Below are positions 8,513-16,780 of a stretch of 64,000 nt of DNA, one piece after another. The notes under the pieces are model-generated. The model had not been told where the DNA came from. It searched no databases and worked only from the letters and a program-made list of their open reading frames with translations. The stretch comes from Emticicia sp. BO119 (GTDB taxonomy: Bacteria > Bacteroidota > Bacteroidia > Cytophagales > Spirosomataceae). The stretch is taken from NCBI RefSeq assembly GCF_013912375.1, contig NZ_JACETV010000010.1:124001-188000 (forward strand). Reading direction: 5' to 3'. The position numbers were made by a program, and so were the translations under genes. Each line of letters begins with the position of its first letter. The stretch's first letter is position 1.

Positions 8513-8524
8513 TAATTTCATTAT

Positions 8525-9262
8525 ATGAAAACGCTAATCGTAACTATTCTGAGTATGGCACTGATTTCTTCAGAACCGGATTTCTTTAAAAAACAATTAG
8601 AATTTTCAAGAGTTGCCAAAGCCTATGCTTTAAAAGGCAAGGAAATAGATAGATTATTAAAAATAAAAAATATTAATACTGAAAAGTATGATCTTTTTTT
8701 GCGTGCTTTTAAAACAGAAAAACAATTAGAAGTATGGGCAAAAAATAAAAACCAGGGCATTTTTACTTTAATCAAAACGTATAAATTTTGTAAGTCTTCA
8801 GGAGAGTTAGGGCCGAAAAGACGTGAAGGTGACAACCGGATTCCCGAGGGATTTTATCAGGTAAATAATTTTAATCCTCAAAGTACTTATCACCTTTCAT
8901 TCAAAATAAATTACCCCAATAAGTCTGATATGATTTTTGGGGATAAGAAACATCCTGGTAATGATATTTATATACATGGCAAATGTGTAACAATTGGCTG
9001 CATACCTTTAGGTGATAACAATATTGAAGAGTTATATTTATTGGCAGCAAAAGCCAGAAGTTCAGGCGGGGTAATTCATGTACATATTTTCCCGGCAAAC
9101 CTTAAAAAAGCGGCTTATGCAAAATTACAATCAGAGTATCATGGTAATCAGGAGTTATTGAAATTCTGGTCTGATCTTAAACCTGTCTTTGATGCATTTG
9201 AAGAAAACAAGTGCCTGCCTCAAATAGGACTTGATGATAAAGGAAGATACCGAATCATTTAG
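8525..9262 (+). CDS. YafK-type L,D-transpeptidase family protein
   Basis: Protein of 245 residues with an N-terminal hydrophobic segment (about 1-16), so secreted or membrane-anchored. The YkuD-fold signature is clear: a basic loop PKRREGDNRIPEGFYQ (about 97-112), then IHGKCVTIGC with His151 and the nucleophile Cys159. This family forms or cuts bonds between meso-diaminopimelate stems of peptidoglycan, or between peptidoglycan and attached proteins. The HGxCxTxGC spacing fits the YafK branch. It directly follows a DUF5686 outer-membrane protein and likely shares its transcript. Confidence 0.9.
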   Translation: MKTLIVTILSMALISSEPDFFKKQLEFSRVAKAYALKGKEIDRLLKIKNINTEKYDLFLRAFKTEKQLEVWAKNKNQGIFTLIKTYKFCKSSGELGPKRREGDNRIPEGFYQVNNFNPQSTYHLSFKINYPNKSDMIFGDKKHPGNDIYIHGKCVTIGCIPLGDNNIEELYLLAAKARSSGGVIHVHIFPANLKKAAYAKLQSEYHGNQELLKFWSDLKPVFDAFEENKCLPQIGLDDKGRYRII

Positions 9263-9373
9263 TATTCTCGACAGATTTTATATTTGCTAAACAAATTTCT
9301 CCTTCACAGCGTAATATCGTTTCAAAAAATATGTTAGAATTTAAAAGGATTATACTTTTCTATCGAAAAAAAG

Positions 9374-9381
9374 TATATTTG
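9374..9381 (+). promoter_or_regulatory. -7 promoter box for SASA esterase 1
   Basis: TATATTTG matches TAnnTTTG and lies 21 bp before the ATG at 9403. No convincing -33 element is seen. Confidence 0.45.
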
Positions 9382-9402
9382 TTTTAATAACTACATAACT
9401 CT

Positions 9403-11646
9403 ATGAAAACTATTAAAGTCTGCTTAAGTAGACAAAATTTGCTTTTGCTTCTTTTGTCTATGATATGTTCTATTCAAAGCTTTTCCCAGATTGAGTTCAG
9501 TAAATTCCCTGCTAACAATCAGATTTTGCAAAGAGATGAAAAAGATGAAGCAACAATAGCTGTTACGGGTGTGGTTAATAGCTCCCTAAAGGGCAAGGTA
9601 ACTTTAAAAATATGGCAAGAGGAAAAACTTTTTTTTGAAAGTGAAATTAACCTTAACGGTCAGACCCAGATTAGTTTCCTACCGAAAATTAAAGCGGGCC
9701 AATACAATTATCAGGTGAAAGCCTACTTCAATGATAACGAAATAAAGAAAGCAGATAGAGTAGTAGCTGGCGATATTTATGTATTTTACGGTCAATCTAA
9801 CGCTTTAGGATATAGCGGTATTAATGAATATCAACCTCTAAGAAATGTCTTTCTGCGTTATTTTGTGATGTATAATTTCGAAAATAAGGAAAGTGAGTGG
9901 TTAGTGCCGTTTGAAACATCTCAATGGCCGGGAACAGGGCTCTTTCCCCTGGAATTGGAAAGAATGCTTTATGAAAAGCATAAGTTTCCCATAGGCGTAA
10001 TTGTGGGAGCTGTAGGTGGGGCAGACATTGCTACTTTAAGTAACAGGAATGCTGCAAATCCGACTGACATCCGTACAGATTATGGGAAACTACTGACTCA
10101 GGTCATTGCAAGTGGTCAAAAGGACCAATTAAAATACTTGATTTTCAGACATGGTGAAAGCGACGCAGTATTTTATGGCTTTTCAGAGGCGTACCCTCAT
10201 CAGTTTACTAAACTTCTAAATTATCTGAAAACGGATATTCCGAATATTAGAAAAATCTATAATTTTCAGATTAATATTTTAAACACTCATAATACAAAGG
10301 CGGGTTTTTTAAGAGAGTTTCAGCGCAACTCAAAAAATGTTTCTTCTATTATTACTAATTTAAGTACAGTCGGCACTACTGGATATGACGGTCTTCATTA
10401 CAATACAAAAGGGTATCAGCAAAGTGCTTTTGAATTATCCAGAATTATTGGTAAAGAGATATATGGTTTAACTGAGAATATGGAGATTTATTCACCCGAC
10501 TTAAAAAAGGCTTATTGGGAGAACAACCAATTGGTATTAGAGTTTGATGAAAACATGAAAATGTCATATCCTCATGATACAACTATTAACAACCATCTCT
10601 GGCGTATGAAAGATTTTATTTATATTGATGGTAAAAGTGGATTAGTTACCTCAGGTAAAGGAGTAGGCAATAAAATTTATCTGAATACAACTGAAAAAGG
10701 TTCAACTATATCTTATTTGCCCACGTCTTATGGTAATCCGTCACCACTTTCGTTTTATGAAGGCACACATTTCACTAATTCATTAGGAATGCGTGCTTTC
10801 AGTTTTGATAATGTTACTATTAAGAATAATCCGATAGAAGTTTCCCCACACTTAGGGCCACTGACTATATATATAAATGCAGAACCTAAGTGCATAGGTT
10901 CACAGGCAGAAATATTTTACACTACTTATGAAGATGCTTCAGAAGTAACTTTTAGGGTTCAGCTGTCAGACCCCACAGGCACTTTTAATTTAGGTAGAAT
11001 TATTGGAGAAGGCAAAACTTCTCCAATCCTGATCGATTTTCCAGAGGATATTAAAACAGGCGAAAACTATAAAATAAGGCTCATTGCAGACAATAAAACA
11101 AATGAATTGACTACGAATAGTTTTGCTATACACGAAAAACCATCAGTAACAATTTCAGCAAAAACACCACAGATTAATGAAGGAGCAGAAGCAATTATTA
11201 ATCTTAAGTTTACGGGGTTACCGCCATTTGAATTTATCCTTTCAGATTCATCAACTCATCAGGCCACAAAAAATGAGTTGGATTTAGCAATAAAACCTTT
11301 AACAACAACTATTTATTCAGTGCTTGAAGTAAAAAACGAGTGTGGAATTGGAAGAACTATCGGAATAGCAAATATTGAAGTAAATAAGATTGTATTATTT
11401 AATGAACAAGGGAAAAATGACTTATTTGTCATTTTTCCCAATCCGGCATCAGAATATTTTGTTATCAGTACTAAGAATAAGATACTTACTGATTTTTGCT
11501 TGTTTGATGCCAGTGGAAAATTGCTTGATGAAGTAAGGTTCTATGAACAGCAAAAAATTTCCACTAAAAATTTAATCAAAGGAGTTTATTTTTATAGAAT
11601 GAAAAATGGGAAGACCATTAATTCTGGGAAAATAGTTGTTCAATAA
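9403..11646 (+). CDS. SASA-type carbohydrate esterase with type IX sorting domain
   Basis: Protein of 747 residues. A signal peptide (about 1-29, ending SFSQ) precedes a beta-sandwich segment (30-120) and an SGNH hydrolase domain of the sialate O-acetylesterase type (PF03629-like). The nucleophile is Ser132 in YGQSNALG; Asp329 and His332 lie in YDGLHY. The usual QGES block reads RHGESD (249-254). Two beta domains follow (about 350-680). The last about 75 residues form a T9SS type A sorting domain (VIFPNPASE...LIKGVYFYRM...GKIVVQ), so the enzyme should be sent to the cell surface or medium. Such enzymes deacetylate sugars or polysaccharides. A 661-residue paralogue lies directly downstream and a third is at 47567. 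Confidence 0.9.
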   Translation: MKTIKVCLSRQNLLLLLLSMICSIQSFSQIEFSKFPANNQILQRDEKDEATIAVTGVVNSSLKGKVTLKIWQEEKLFFESEINLNGQTQISFLPKIKAGQYNYQVKAYFNDNEIKKADRVVAGDIYVFYGQSNALGYSGINEYQPLRNVFLRYFVMYNFENKESEWLVPFETSQWPGTGLFPLELERMLYEKHKFPIGVIVGAVGGADIATLSNRNAANPTDIRTDYGKLLTQVIASGQKDQLKYLIFRHGESDAVFYGFSEAYPHQFTKLLNYLKTDIPNIRKIYNFQINILNTHNTKAGFLREFQRNSKNVSSIITNLSTVGTTGYDGLHYNTKGYQQSAFELSRIIGKEIYGLTENMEIYSPDLKKAYWENNQLVLEFDENMKMSYPHDTTINNHLWRMKDFIYIDGKSGLVTSGKGVGNKIYLNTTEKGSTISYLPTSYGNPSPLSFYEGTHFTNSLGMRAFSFDNVTIKNNPIEVSPHLGPLTIYINAEPKCIGSQAEIFYTTYEDASEVTFRVQLSDPTGTFNLGRIIGEGKTSPILIDFPEDIKTGENYKIRLIADNKTNELTTNSFAIHEKPSVTISAKTPQINEGAEAIINLKFTGLPPFEFILSDSSTHQATKNELDLAIKPLTTTIYSVLEVKNECGIGRTIGIANIEVNKIVLFNEQGKNDLFVIFPNPASEYFVISTKNKILTDFCLFDASGKLLDEVRFYEQQKISTKNLIKGVYFYRMKNGKTINSGKIVVQ

Positions 11647-11753
11647 ATCAAAACCTTTTTAAATATCCATAGTTAACCTAATGTCAGGCTATTTTTTAAT
11701 TTAATTTTGGCACGTTTTTTTCTGATTCAGAATTTATAACTAATTGAAATGAG

Positions 11754-13739
11754 TTGTTAGTATTTATCTTAAATCATTTTTATAAAAAGAAAAGTTTTTT
11801 AAAACTCACAGTGCCAATTGTATTTTTTTGGCAGTGTGCTTACTCGCAGATTTCTTATCAGAATTTCCCGCTTTCTAATCAGGTTTTGCAAAGAAATGAG
11901 CAAAATGAGGCAATAGTTAATGTAAAAGGTCTGATTACCGAAAGAAACCACTCTTCGATTACCTTACGAATCTTCAGAGATGAAAATACCTTTTATGAAA
12001 ACACTATCAATATTTCAGGGATTTCCCCATTTGAGTTTTCACCAAGAATTCCAGCTGGCAAATATAATTATTCAGTCAGATTATATCTTGACGGTAAAGA
12101 GGTGAAATCTGCTATAAGAGTAGCCGCTGGAGATGTATTTTTAATATATGGACAGTCCAATGCCTTGGGCTATGGGGGTATTAATGAATATCAACCAGCA
12201 AGAGACCCATTTTTGCGGTATTATGTAATGTATGACTTTAATAATGGTACTGGAGAGTGGCTTGTGCCTTTCGAAAGCGCACAATGGCCGGGAACAGGCC
12301 TGATTGCTTTGGAGTTGGAAAGGATATTAAGTCAGCAATATAATTATCCGATAGGAGTTGTGGTAGCTGCTGTCGGTGGAGCACCCATGAAAGGATTGAA
12401 TGACAGGAATGCACAGAATCCGGCAGATCCGAATAATAATTATGGAAAGATGATTATTCAGACTAAAGCAAGTGGTTTAAAAGATCAGATTAGATACCTC
12501 GTATTCAGGCATGGCGAAAGTGACGGCTATTATTTTGGAGATTCAGATGCCTATCCTGAGCAGTTTAAAATTTTGTATGATTATTTGAACACAGATTTTC
12601 CGAATCTTAGAAAAATTTACAATCTTCAGGCAAATATCTTGACACAGGCCAATAGTAGTGCTGGTTTCCTCCGAGATTTCCAGAGAAGAAGTAAGTATCT
12701 CTACCCTAAGATCAGTACTTTGAGTACGGTTGGTACTATAGGATATGATGGCCTTCATTATAATTTTAATGGTTATCAACAAACGGCATTTGAGCTGTCC
12801 AGAGTTATTGGTAGAGAAATCTACGGTAATTATGAATCAATTGAAGTCTATTCGCCAGATATTCAAAGAATATTTTGGGAAGGAAACAGATTAGTTTTAG
12901 AGTTTGATGCAGGTATGCAGATGATATATCCTCAAGACTCTATAACTAATTCTGCTATTCGAAGTATGAAGGATTTTATTTATGTGGACGGAAAAAATAA
13001 TGTAGTCCAATCAGGCGAGGCAATAGGTAATAAAATTTACCTGACTATAGCCAATACAAGTAATCCTGAATTTGTTTCATATCTGCCAGATTGGTTTGCA
13101 GATAATACCTTTCCATTTTACAATGGAGTACATATTAAGAATAGTAGGGGAATGCGGGCCTTCAGCTTTGATCATGTTCGGATAGGCGGGCAAGCTCCAG
13201 AAACACCTACTACCCCGGTTCCACCGGCAAATCCTGAACCACCGGTAGAACCACCAGTTACAAATAACCCTGAGTCCCCTGGTGCACCAACTACTTTAGA
13301 TTTAACAGTAAGCCCTCATGAAGAAATTATGGTGAAGTTGACCTGGAATGGTAATGCCCAAACCAAATACCACATACAAAGGAGTGTCAGTAATTCCAAT
13401 AATCTGACTGAGATCGGGACTATTAATGGCGATATATACTATGATACTCAAGTAGAGTTAAACAATAGGTATTATTACAGGGTTGTTGCTGAAACAGCAA
13501 ATGGAGAACAGTCAAATATTAAAGATGTTTTATTGAAATGTCTTGATAGTATTCTATTAAAAAACATTACACAACTGGCATATATAGGGGCAAATACTTC
13601 TATTACCGCGCTTATTTCTTTAAATAGCACAAAACAACTAACTTTGGAAGCAAATAAATTTATAGACCTGAACCCTGGCTTTGATGCTCCTCAAGGTAGT
13701 TTTTTTACAGCCCGGATTGGTGGGTGTAAAAATGATTAA
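11754..13739 (+). CDS. SASA-type carbohydrate esterase, second tandem copy (TTG start)
   Basis: Protein of 661 residues, closely similar to the upstream esterase over the catalytic part: Ser135 in YGQSNALG, RHGESD (252-257), Asp332 and His335 in YDGLHY. It differs at the C-terminus. After a Pro-rich linker (about 482-512) comes a fibronectin-III-like domain and a short end, IDLNPGFDA...TARIGGCKND, of the kind found at the ends of other exported Bacteroidota proteins; there is no standard T9SS type A domain. The only start that keeps the signal peptide (KKKSFLKL...CAYSQ) is TTG 11754, because a TGA lies just upstream in frame. ATG 11749 is in another frame and hits TAG after two codons. The N-terminus is therefore uncertain. 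Confidence 0.82.
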   Translation: MLVFILNHFYKKKSFLKLTVPIVFFWQCAYSQISYQNFPLSNQVLQRNEQNEAIVNVKGLITERNHSSITLRIFRDENTFYENTINISGISPFEFSPRIPAGKYNYSVRLYLDGKEVKSAIRVAAGDVFLIYGQSNALGYGGINEYQPARDPFLRYYVMYDFNNGTGEWLVPFESAQWPGTGLIALELERILSQQYNYPIGVVVAAVGGAPMKGLNDRNAQNPADPNNNYGKMIIQTKASGLKDQIRYLVFRHGESDGYYFGDSDAYPEQFKILYDYLNTDFPNLRKIYNLQANILTQANSSAGFLRDFQRRSKYLYPKISTLSTVGTIGYDGLHYNFNGYQQTAFELSRVIGREIYGNYESIEVYSPDIQRIFWEGNRLVLEFDAGMQMIYPQDSITNSAIRSMKDFIYVDGKNNVVQSGEAIGNKIYLTIANTSNPEFVSYLPDWFADNTFPFYNGVHIKNSRGMRAFSFDHVRIGGQAPETPTTPVPPANPEPPVEPPVTNNPESPGAPTTLDLTVSPHEEIMVKLTWNGNAQTKYHIQRSVSNSNNLTEIGTINGDIYYDTQVELNNRYYYRVVAETANGEQSNIKDVLLKCLDSILLKNITQLAYIGANTSITALISLNSTKQLTLEANKFIDLNPGFDAPQGSFFTARIGGCKND

Positions 13740-13769
13740 GGGTTTTAAAAACCATTGTAATAAAATTTC

Positions 13770-14465
13770 ATGCTTCTTTTTTTTCAACCGAATATTTCGC
13801 AGAATTATTTTCTTGATATCGAAGACTCCCGTCACTGTGTTAAAGTTTTAAGGAAAACTATTAAAGATATTATCTATATTGTAGATGGGACTGGGGGGCT
13901 ATATGAATGTGAAATCACCAATGCGAATGACAAAAAGTGTGAGTTTAAGGTTATTTCTGAGCAGAAAAATTATCAGCAAAGAAATAGTTATCTGCACATT
14001 GCAATAGCACCTACAAAAAATGCTGAACGACTTGAATGGTTTATTGAGAAATGTGTTGAAATAGGAATAGATGAAATTTCGTTAATATTGACAAAGCATT
14101 CAGAACGAAAGCATCAGAAGATTGATAGACTGGAAAAAATAGCTATTTCTGCAATGAAGCAGTCTCTGAAAGCCTATTTGCCAAAAATTAACAACTTGGT
14201 TCCCTTTAGCGAATTTCTGAAAACCGTAAATCAGGAACAAAAGTTTTTGGCGCATTTAACTGATGATTCTAAACCGTTAATACGCTTGCTGAAACCTCAG
14301 TCATCTTATTGTATATTGATTGGCCCTGAAGGTGATTTTTCGAATGAAGAAATTTTACTGGCCAGGCAAGAAAAATTTGAATGGATTACCTTAGGAAATG
14401 CAAGATTAAGAACAGAAACTGCGGGTATAGTTGCTTGCACAATAAGCAATAATTTGTTTACCTGA
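13770..14465 (+). CDS. rsmE: 16S rRNA (uracil-1498-N3)-methyltransferase
   Basis: Cytoplasmic SPOUT-class methyltransferase of 231 residues, the normal length for RsmE, which methylates U1498 of 16S rRNA using S-adenosylmethionine. The N-terminal PUA-like part carries DSRHCVKVLRK (about 19-29). The SAM-binding trefoil-knot end is LIGPEGDFSNEEI (about 187-199) followed by LGNARLRTETAGI (about 210-222). It starts 30 bp after the SASA esterase stop and is followed after 29 bp by the DUF4159 gene. Confidence 0.95.
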   Translation: MLLFFQPNISQNYFLDIEDSRHCVKVLRKTIKDIIYIVDGTGGLYECEITNANDKKCEFKVISEQKNYQQRNSYLHIAIAPTKNAERLEWFIEKCVEIGIDEISLILTKHSERKHQKIDRLEKIAISAMKQSLKAYLPKINNLVPFSEFLKTVNQEQKFLAHLTDDSKPLIRLLKPQSSYCILIGPEGDFSNEEILLARQEKFEWITLGNARLRTETAGIVACTISNNLFT

Positions 14466-14494
14466 ATGACCAATTAACCACCAAGATTGAATAG

Positions 14495-15169
14495 ATGAAA
14501 AAGATTATCAGCATTACTTGTTTAAGCCTTTGCTTGGTTTTTACACTGATTATTACTTCTTTGGCACAGCAACCGACTTTAAAAATAGCAAAACTACGTT
14601 ATGGAGGAGGAGGGGATTGGTACGCCAACAAGACCTCCCTGCCAAATCTTATTAAATTTTGTAATCAGAATCTTAAAATGAATTTATATCCTGAAGAAGA
14701 TATTGTGGAAGTTGGTAGCGGAGATATTTTTCAGTATCCTTTTATACATATGACCGGGCATGGGAATGTGGTTTTTACTGATGCAGAGGTACAGAACCTT
14801 CGTAAATATCTTATTTCCGGGGGATTTCTGCATATAGATGATAACTATGGGTTGAATAAATTTATCAGAAGAGAAATGAAAAAAGTTTTTCCTGAATTAG
14901 AGTTTATTGAACTTCCTTATAATCATCCGATATATCAGCAGAAATACAAATTTCCTAATGGCCTGCCTAAAGTGCATGAACATGATAATTTACCACCACA
15001 AGGGTTTGGTTTGATTTGGCAAGGTAGGTTAATTAGTTATTTCAGTTATGAATGTGATTTAGGTAATGGCTGGGAAGACCAGAGCGTCTATCATGATCCT
15101 GAGGAATTACGTCTGAAAGCGTTACAAATGGGTGCAAACTTAGTTCAATACGCTTTTACTAATTATTGA
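14495..15169 (+). CDS. DUF4159 domain protein, exported
   Basis: Protein of 224 residues. The signal peptide (about 1-24) has a hydrophobic core ISITCLSLCLVF and ends LAQQ. The remainder fits DUF4159: AKLRYGGGGDWYANKTSLPN near the start, FIHMTGHGNVVF (about 84-95), SGGFLHIDDNYG (about 108-119) and a C-terminal VYHDPEELRLKALQMG. The fold resembles class I glutamine amidotransferase-like domains, but no catalytic Cys is visible. Its biochemical role is unknown. It should be periplasmic. Confidence 0.88.
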   Translation: MKKIISITCLSLCLVFTLIITSLAQQPTLKIAKLRYGGGGDWYANKTSLPNLIKFCNQNLKMNLYPEEDIVEVGSGDIFQYPFIHMTGHGNVVFTDAEVQNLRKYLISGGFLHIDDNYGLNKFIRREMKKVFPELEFIELPYNHPIYQQKYKFPNGLPKVHEHDNLPPQGFGLIWQGRLISYFSYECDLGNGWEDQSVYHDPEELRLKALQMGANLVQYAFTNY

Positions 15170-15277
15170 TAAAAGCTGAATTGGATAATTCGTAGAAGCA
15201 GATTTGGATATTTTAAAGAAGTTTCTCGTTTCTTTTGCAACATGGTAACATTTTTATAAGTTTTGGCGTTTAGAACG

Positions 15278-15285
15278 TATATTTG
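15278..15285 (+). promoter_or_regulatory. -7 promoter box for desaturase gene
   Basis: TATATTTG (TAnnTTTG consensus) lies 29 bp before the ATG at 15315. No clear -33 partner is seen. Confidence 0.45.
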
Positions 15286-15314
15286 TATTTTAATCTAATT
15301 ACTAACAAAGAAAA

Positions 15315-16088
15315 ATGGTTGCCGCTTTATCGTTTTTTATAGGACACTGGTATTTATCGTTGTTTAGTCAGACATTTTTTCTGCACAGATATTCTGCGCA
15401 TAAAATGTTTACAATGAACAAATTCTGGGAGAAGTTCTTTTATTTCCTTACTTACATATCACAGGGTTCTTCTTATCTTAATCCCCGTTCTTATGCTATT
15501 TTGCACAGAATGCATCACGCCTATAGTGATACCGAAAGAGACCCTCATTCTCCACATCATACAGAAAATGTATTTACTATGATGTGGAAAACAAAAGAGA
15601 TTTACAATGCTTTGTTAAATTATAAGTACAAAATCGAAGAAAGATTTGAAAAAGACTTACCAGAATGGAAAATCATTGATAAAATTGGTGATACCTGGAT
15701 TTCAAGGATTACCTGGGGTGCAAGTTATGTGATCTTTTATATTGTTGGCTTTTTGTATTTTGATATTCACTGGGGTTTTTTCTTCTTATTGCCTGTTCAT
15801 TTTTTAATGGGGCCAATTCATGGAGCTATTGTGAACTGGAGTGGTCATAAGTATGGTTATCAGAATTTTGATAACAAAGACGAATCTAAAAATTCTTTGT
15901 TTTTTGATTTTCTGATGATGGGTGAATTATTTCAGAATAACCATCATAAGCATCCTATGTCAATTAATTTCGGAAAAAAATGGTACGAAATCGATCCGAC
16001 TTATCCTGTTATAAAGTTTCTCACTTGGACAAAGATTATTAAACCGAAAAAAGCTGCCAAAGGCTCTGTTCATACGCATAATCATTAA
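15315..16088 (+). CDS. Acyl-CoA/fatty-acid desaturase
   Basis: Integral membrane di-iron desaturase of 257 residues. The three histidine boxes are HRYSAHK (about 24-30), HRMHHAYSD (about 64-72) and NNHHKHP (about 212-218). Hydrophobic segments lie at about 1-20 and 135-175. The box pattern fits stearoyl-CoA delta-9-type desaturases, which insert a cis double bond and adjust membrane fluidity. It has its own promoter box and ends at a strong bidirectional terminator shared with gldC, so it is probably monocistronic. Confidence 0.92.
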   Translation: MVAALSFFIGHWYLSLFSQTFFLHRYSAHKMFTMNKFWEKFFYFLTYISQGSSYLNPRSYAILHRMHHAYSDTERDPHSPHHTENVFTMMWKTKEIYNALLNYKYKIEERFEKDLPEWKIIDKIGDTWISRITWGASYVIFYIVGFLYFDIHWGFFFLLPVHFLMGPIHGAIVNWSGHKYGYQNFDNKDESKNSLFFDFLMMGELFQNNHHKHPMSINFGKKWYEIDPTYPVIKFLTWTKIIKPKKAAKGSVHTHNH

Positions 16089-16091
16089 AAA

Positions 16092-16133
16092 AAAGAAGGG
16101 CATTCTTAACAAATCGTTAGAATGCCCTTCTTT
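16092..16133. terminator. Bidirectional terminator between desaturase and gldC
   Basis: Arms at 16092-16106 and 16119-16133 form a perfect 15-bp stem (core GAAGGGCATTCT) with a 12-nt loop, with A-runs and T-runs at the two ends. It can serve both convergent genes. Confidence 0.85.
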
Positions 16134-16152
16134 AATATTTCCTGCCAAATTT

Positions 16153-16497
16153 TTATTGAGGATTATTTTTCAATTCTTCGTCTAAATGCCTTTTCAGGCT
16201 TCTGCAAGTACTTTCTAAAATCTCAATCATTTTTTTGTCTCCTGTTGAGTCAGCTACCATTTGTGCTACATTTCCTACAATGTCTATTGCAAAATGCTTC
16301 ATTTCATCAGATGCCATATCTTTTGTCCAAAGGTTGATCCCTAATAAACCTTTATGATAATGATCCCAAACGCTAATTGAAATTGCTTTACTTTCGTTAA
16401 TTCCTTCATTTGGATTTTCTGTAGCATCCCAGAAAATTTTTTCGGGGATTCGTGTTTCGTCTAATTCGACAGTAAAATTAATTTCTGATTTCTTCAT
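16153..16497 (-). CDS. gldC: Gliding motility protein GldC
   Basis: Small protein of 114 residues with no signal peptide. It matches GldC in length and in sequence features: N-terminal SEINFTVELDE, WDATENP (about 24-30), SISVWDHYHKGLLGINLWTKDM (split by the central region, about 41-62) and MKHFAIDIVGNVAQMV (about 67-82). GldC occurs in gliding Bacteroidota and related strains. Its exact role is not settled, though it is linked to the gliding and type IX secretion apparatus. This fits the T9SS sorting domains found on secreted esterases in this window. Confidence 0.93.
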   Translation of the reverse strand: MKKSEINFTVELDETRIPEKIFWDATENPNEGINESKAISISVWDHYHKGLLGINLWTKDMASDEMKHFAIDIVGNVAQMVADSTGDKKMIEILESTCRSLKRHLDEELKNNPQ

Positions 16498-16746
16498 TCA
16501 AATTATATTAGATAATTAAAACGGATTTGTAATTCCTTTTTTTTAATAGCAAACAGCCTTTATAACTAAAGTGCAATAGTTAATTTATAGTTTTAGAATT
16601 ATTTTTTTTATCAGAAAGTTCATTAAGCCTTAAATTTCTGATTTAGTCTTTTCATTTTTTAAGATTAATTTGATGGAAATGTGATTTTTCGCAGAAAAAA
16701 TTTGATTTCATGTAAGTACAGGAGAGGAATATAAGACGATAATCAG

Positions 16747-16754
16747 TATATTTG
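16747..16754 (+). promoter_or_regulatory. -7 promoter box for rhamnoside operon
   Basis: TATATTTG (TAnnTTTG consensus) lies 26 bp before the ATG at 16781. It is the only good box found in the 283-bp gap 16498-16780, which otherwise shows nothing but AT-rich sequence. Confidence 0.4.
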
Positions 16755-16780
16755 GTTCGAGGAAATACCCAGCTTAAAGA

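Noticed and set aside
11708-11724. TGGCACG run resembling the -24 part of a sigma-54 promoter
   Set aside because: The -12 GC element is missing at the required spacing, so it is not supported.
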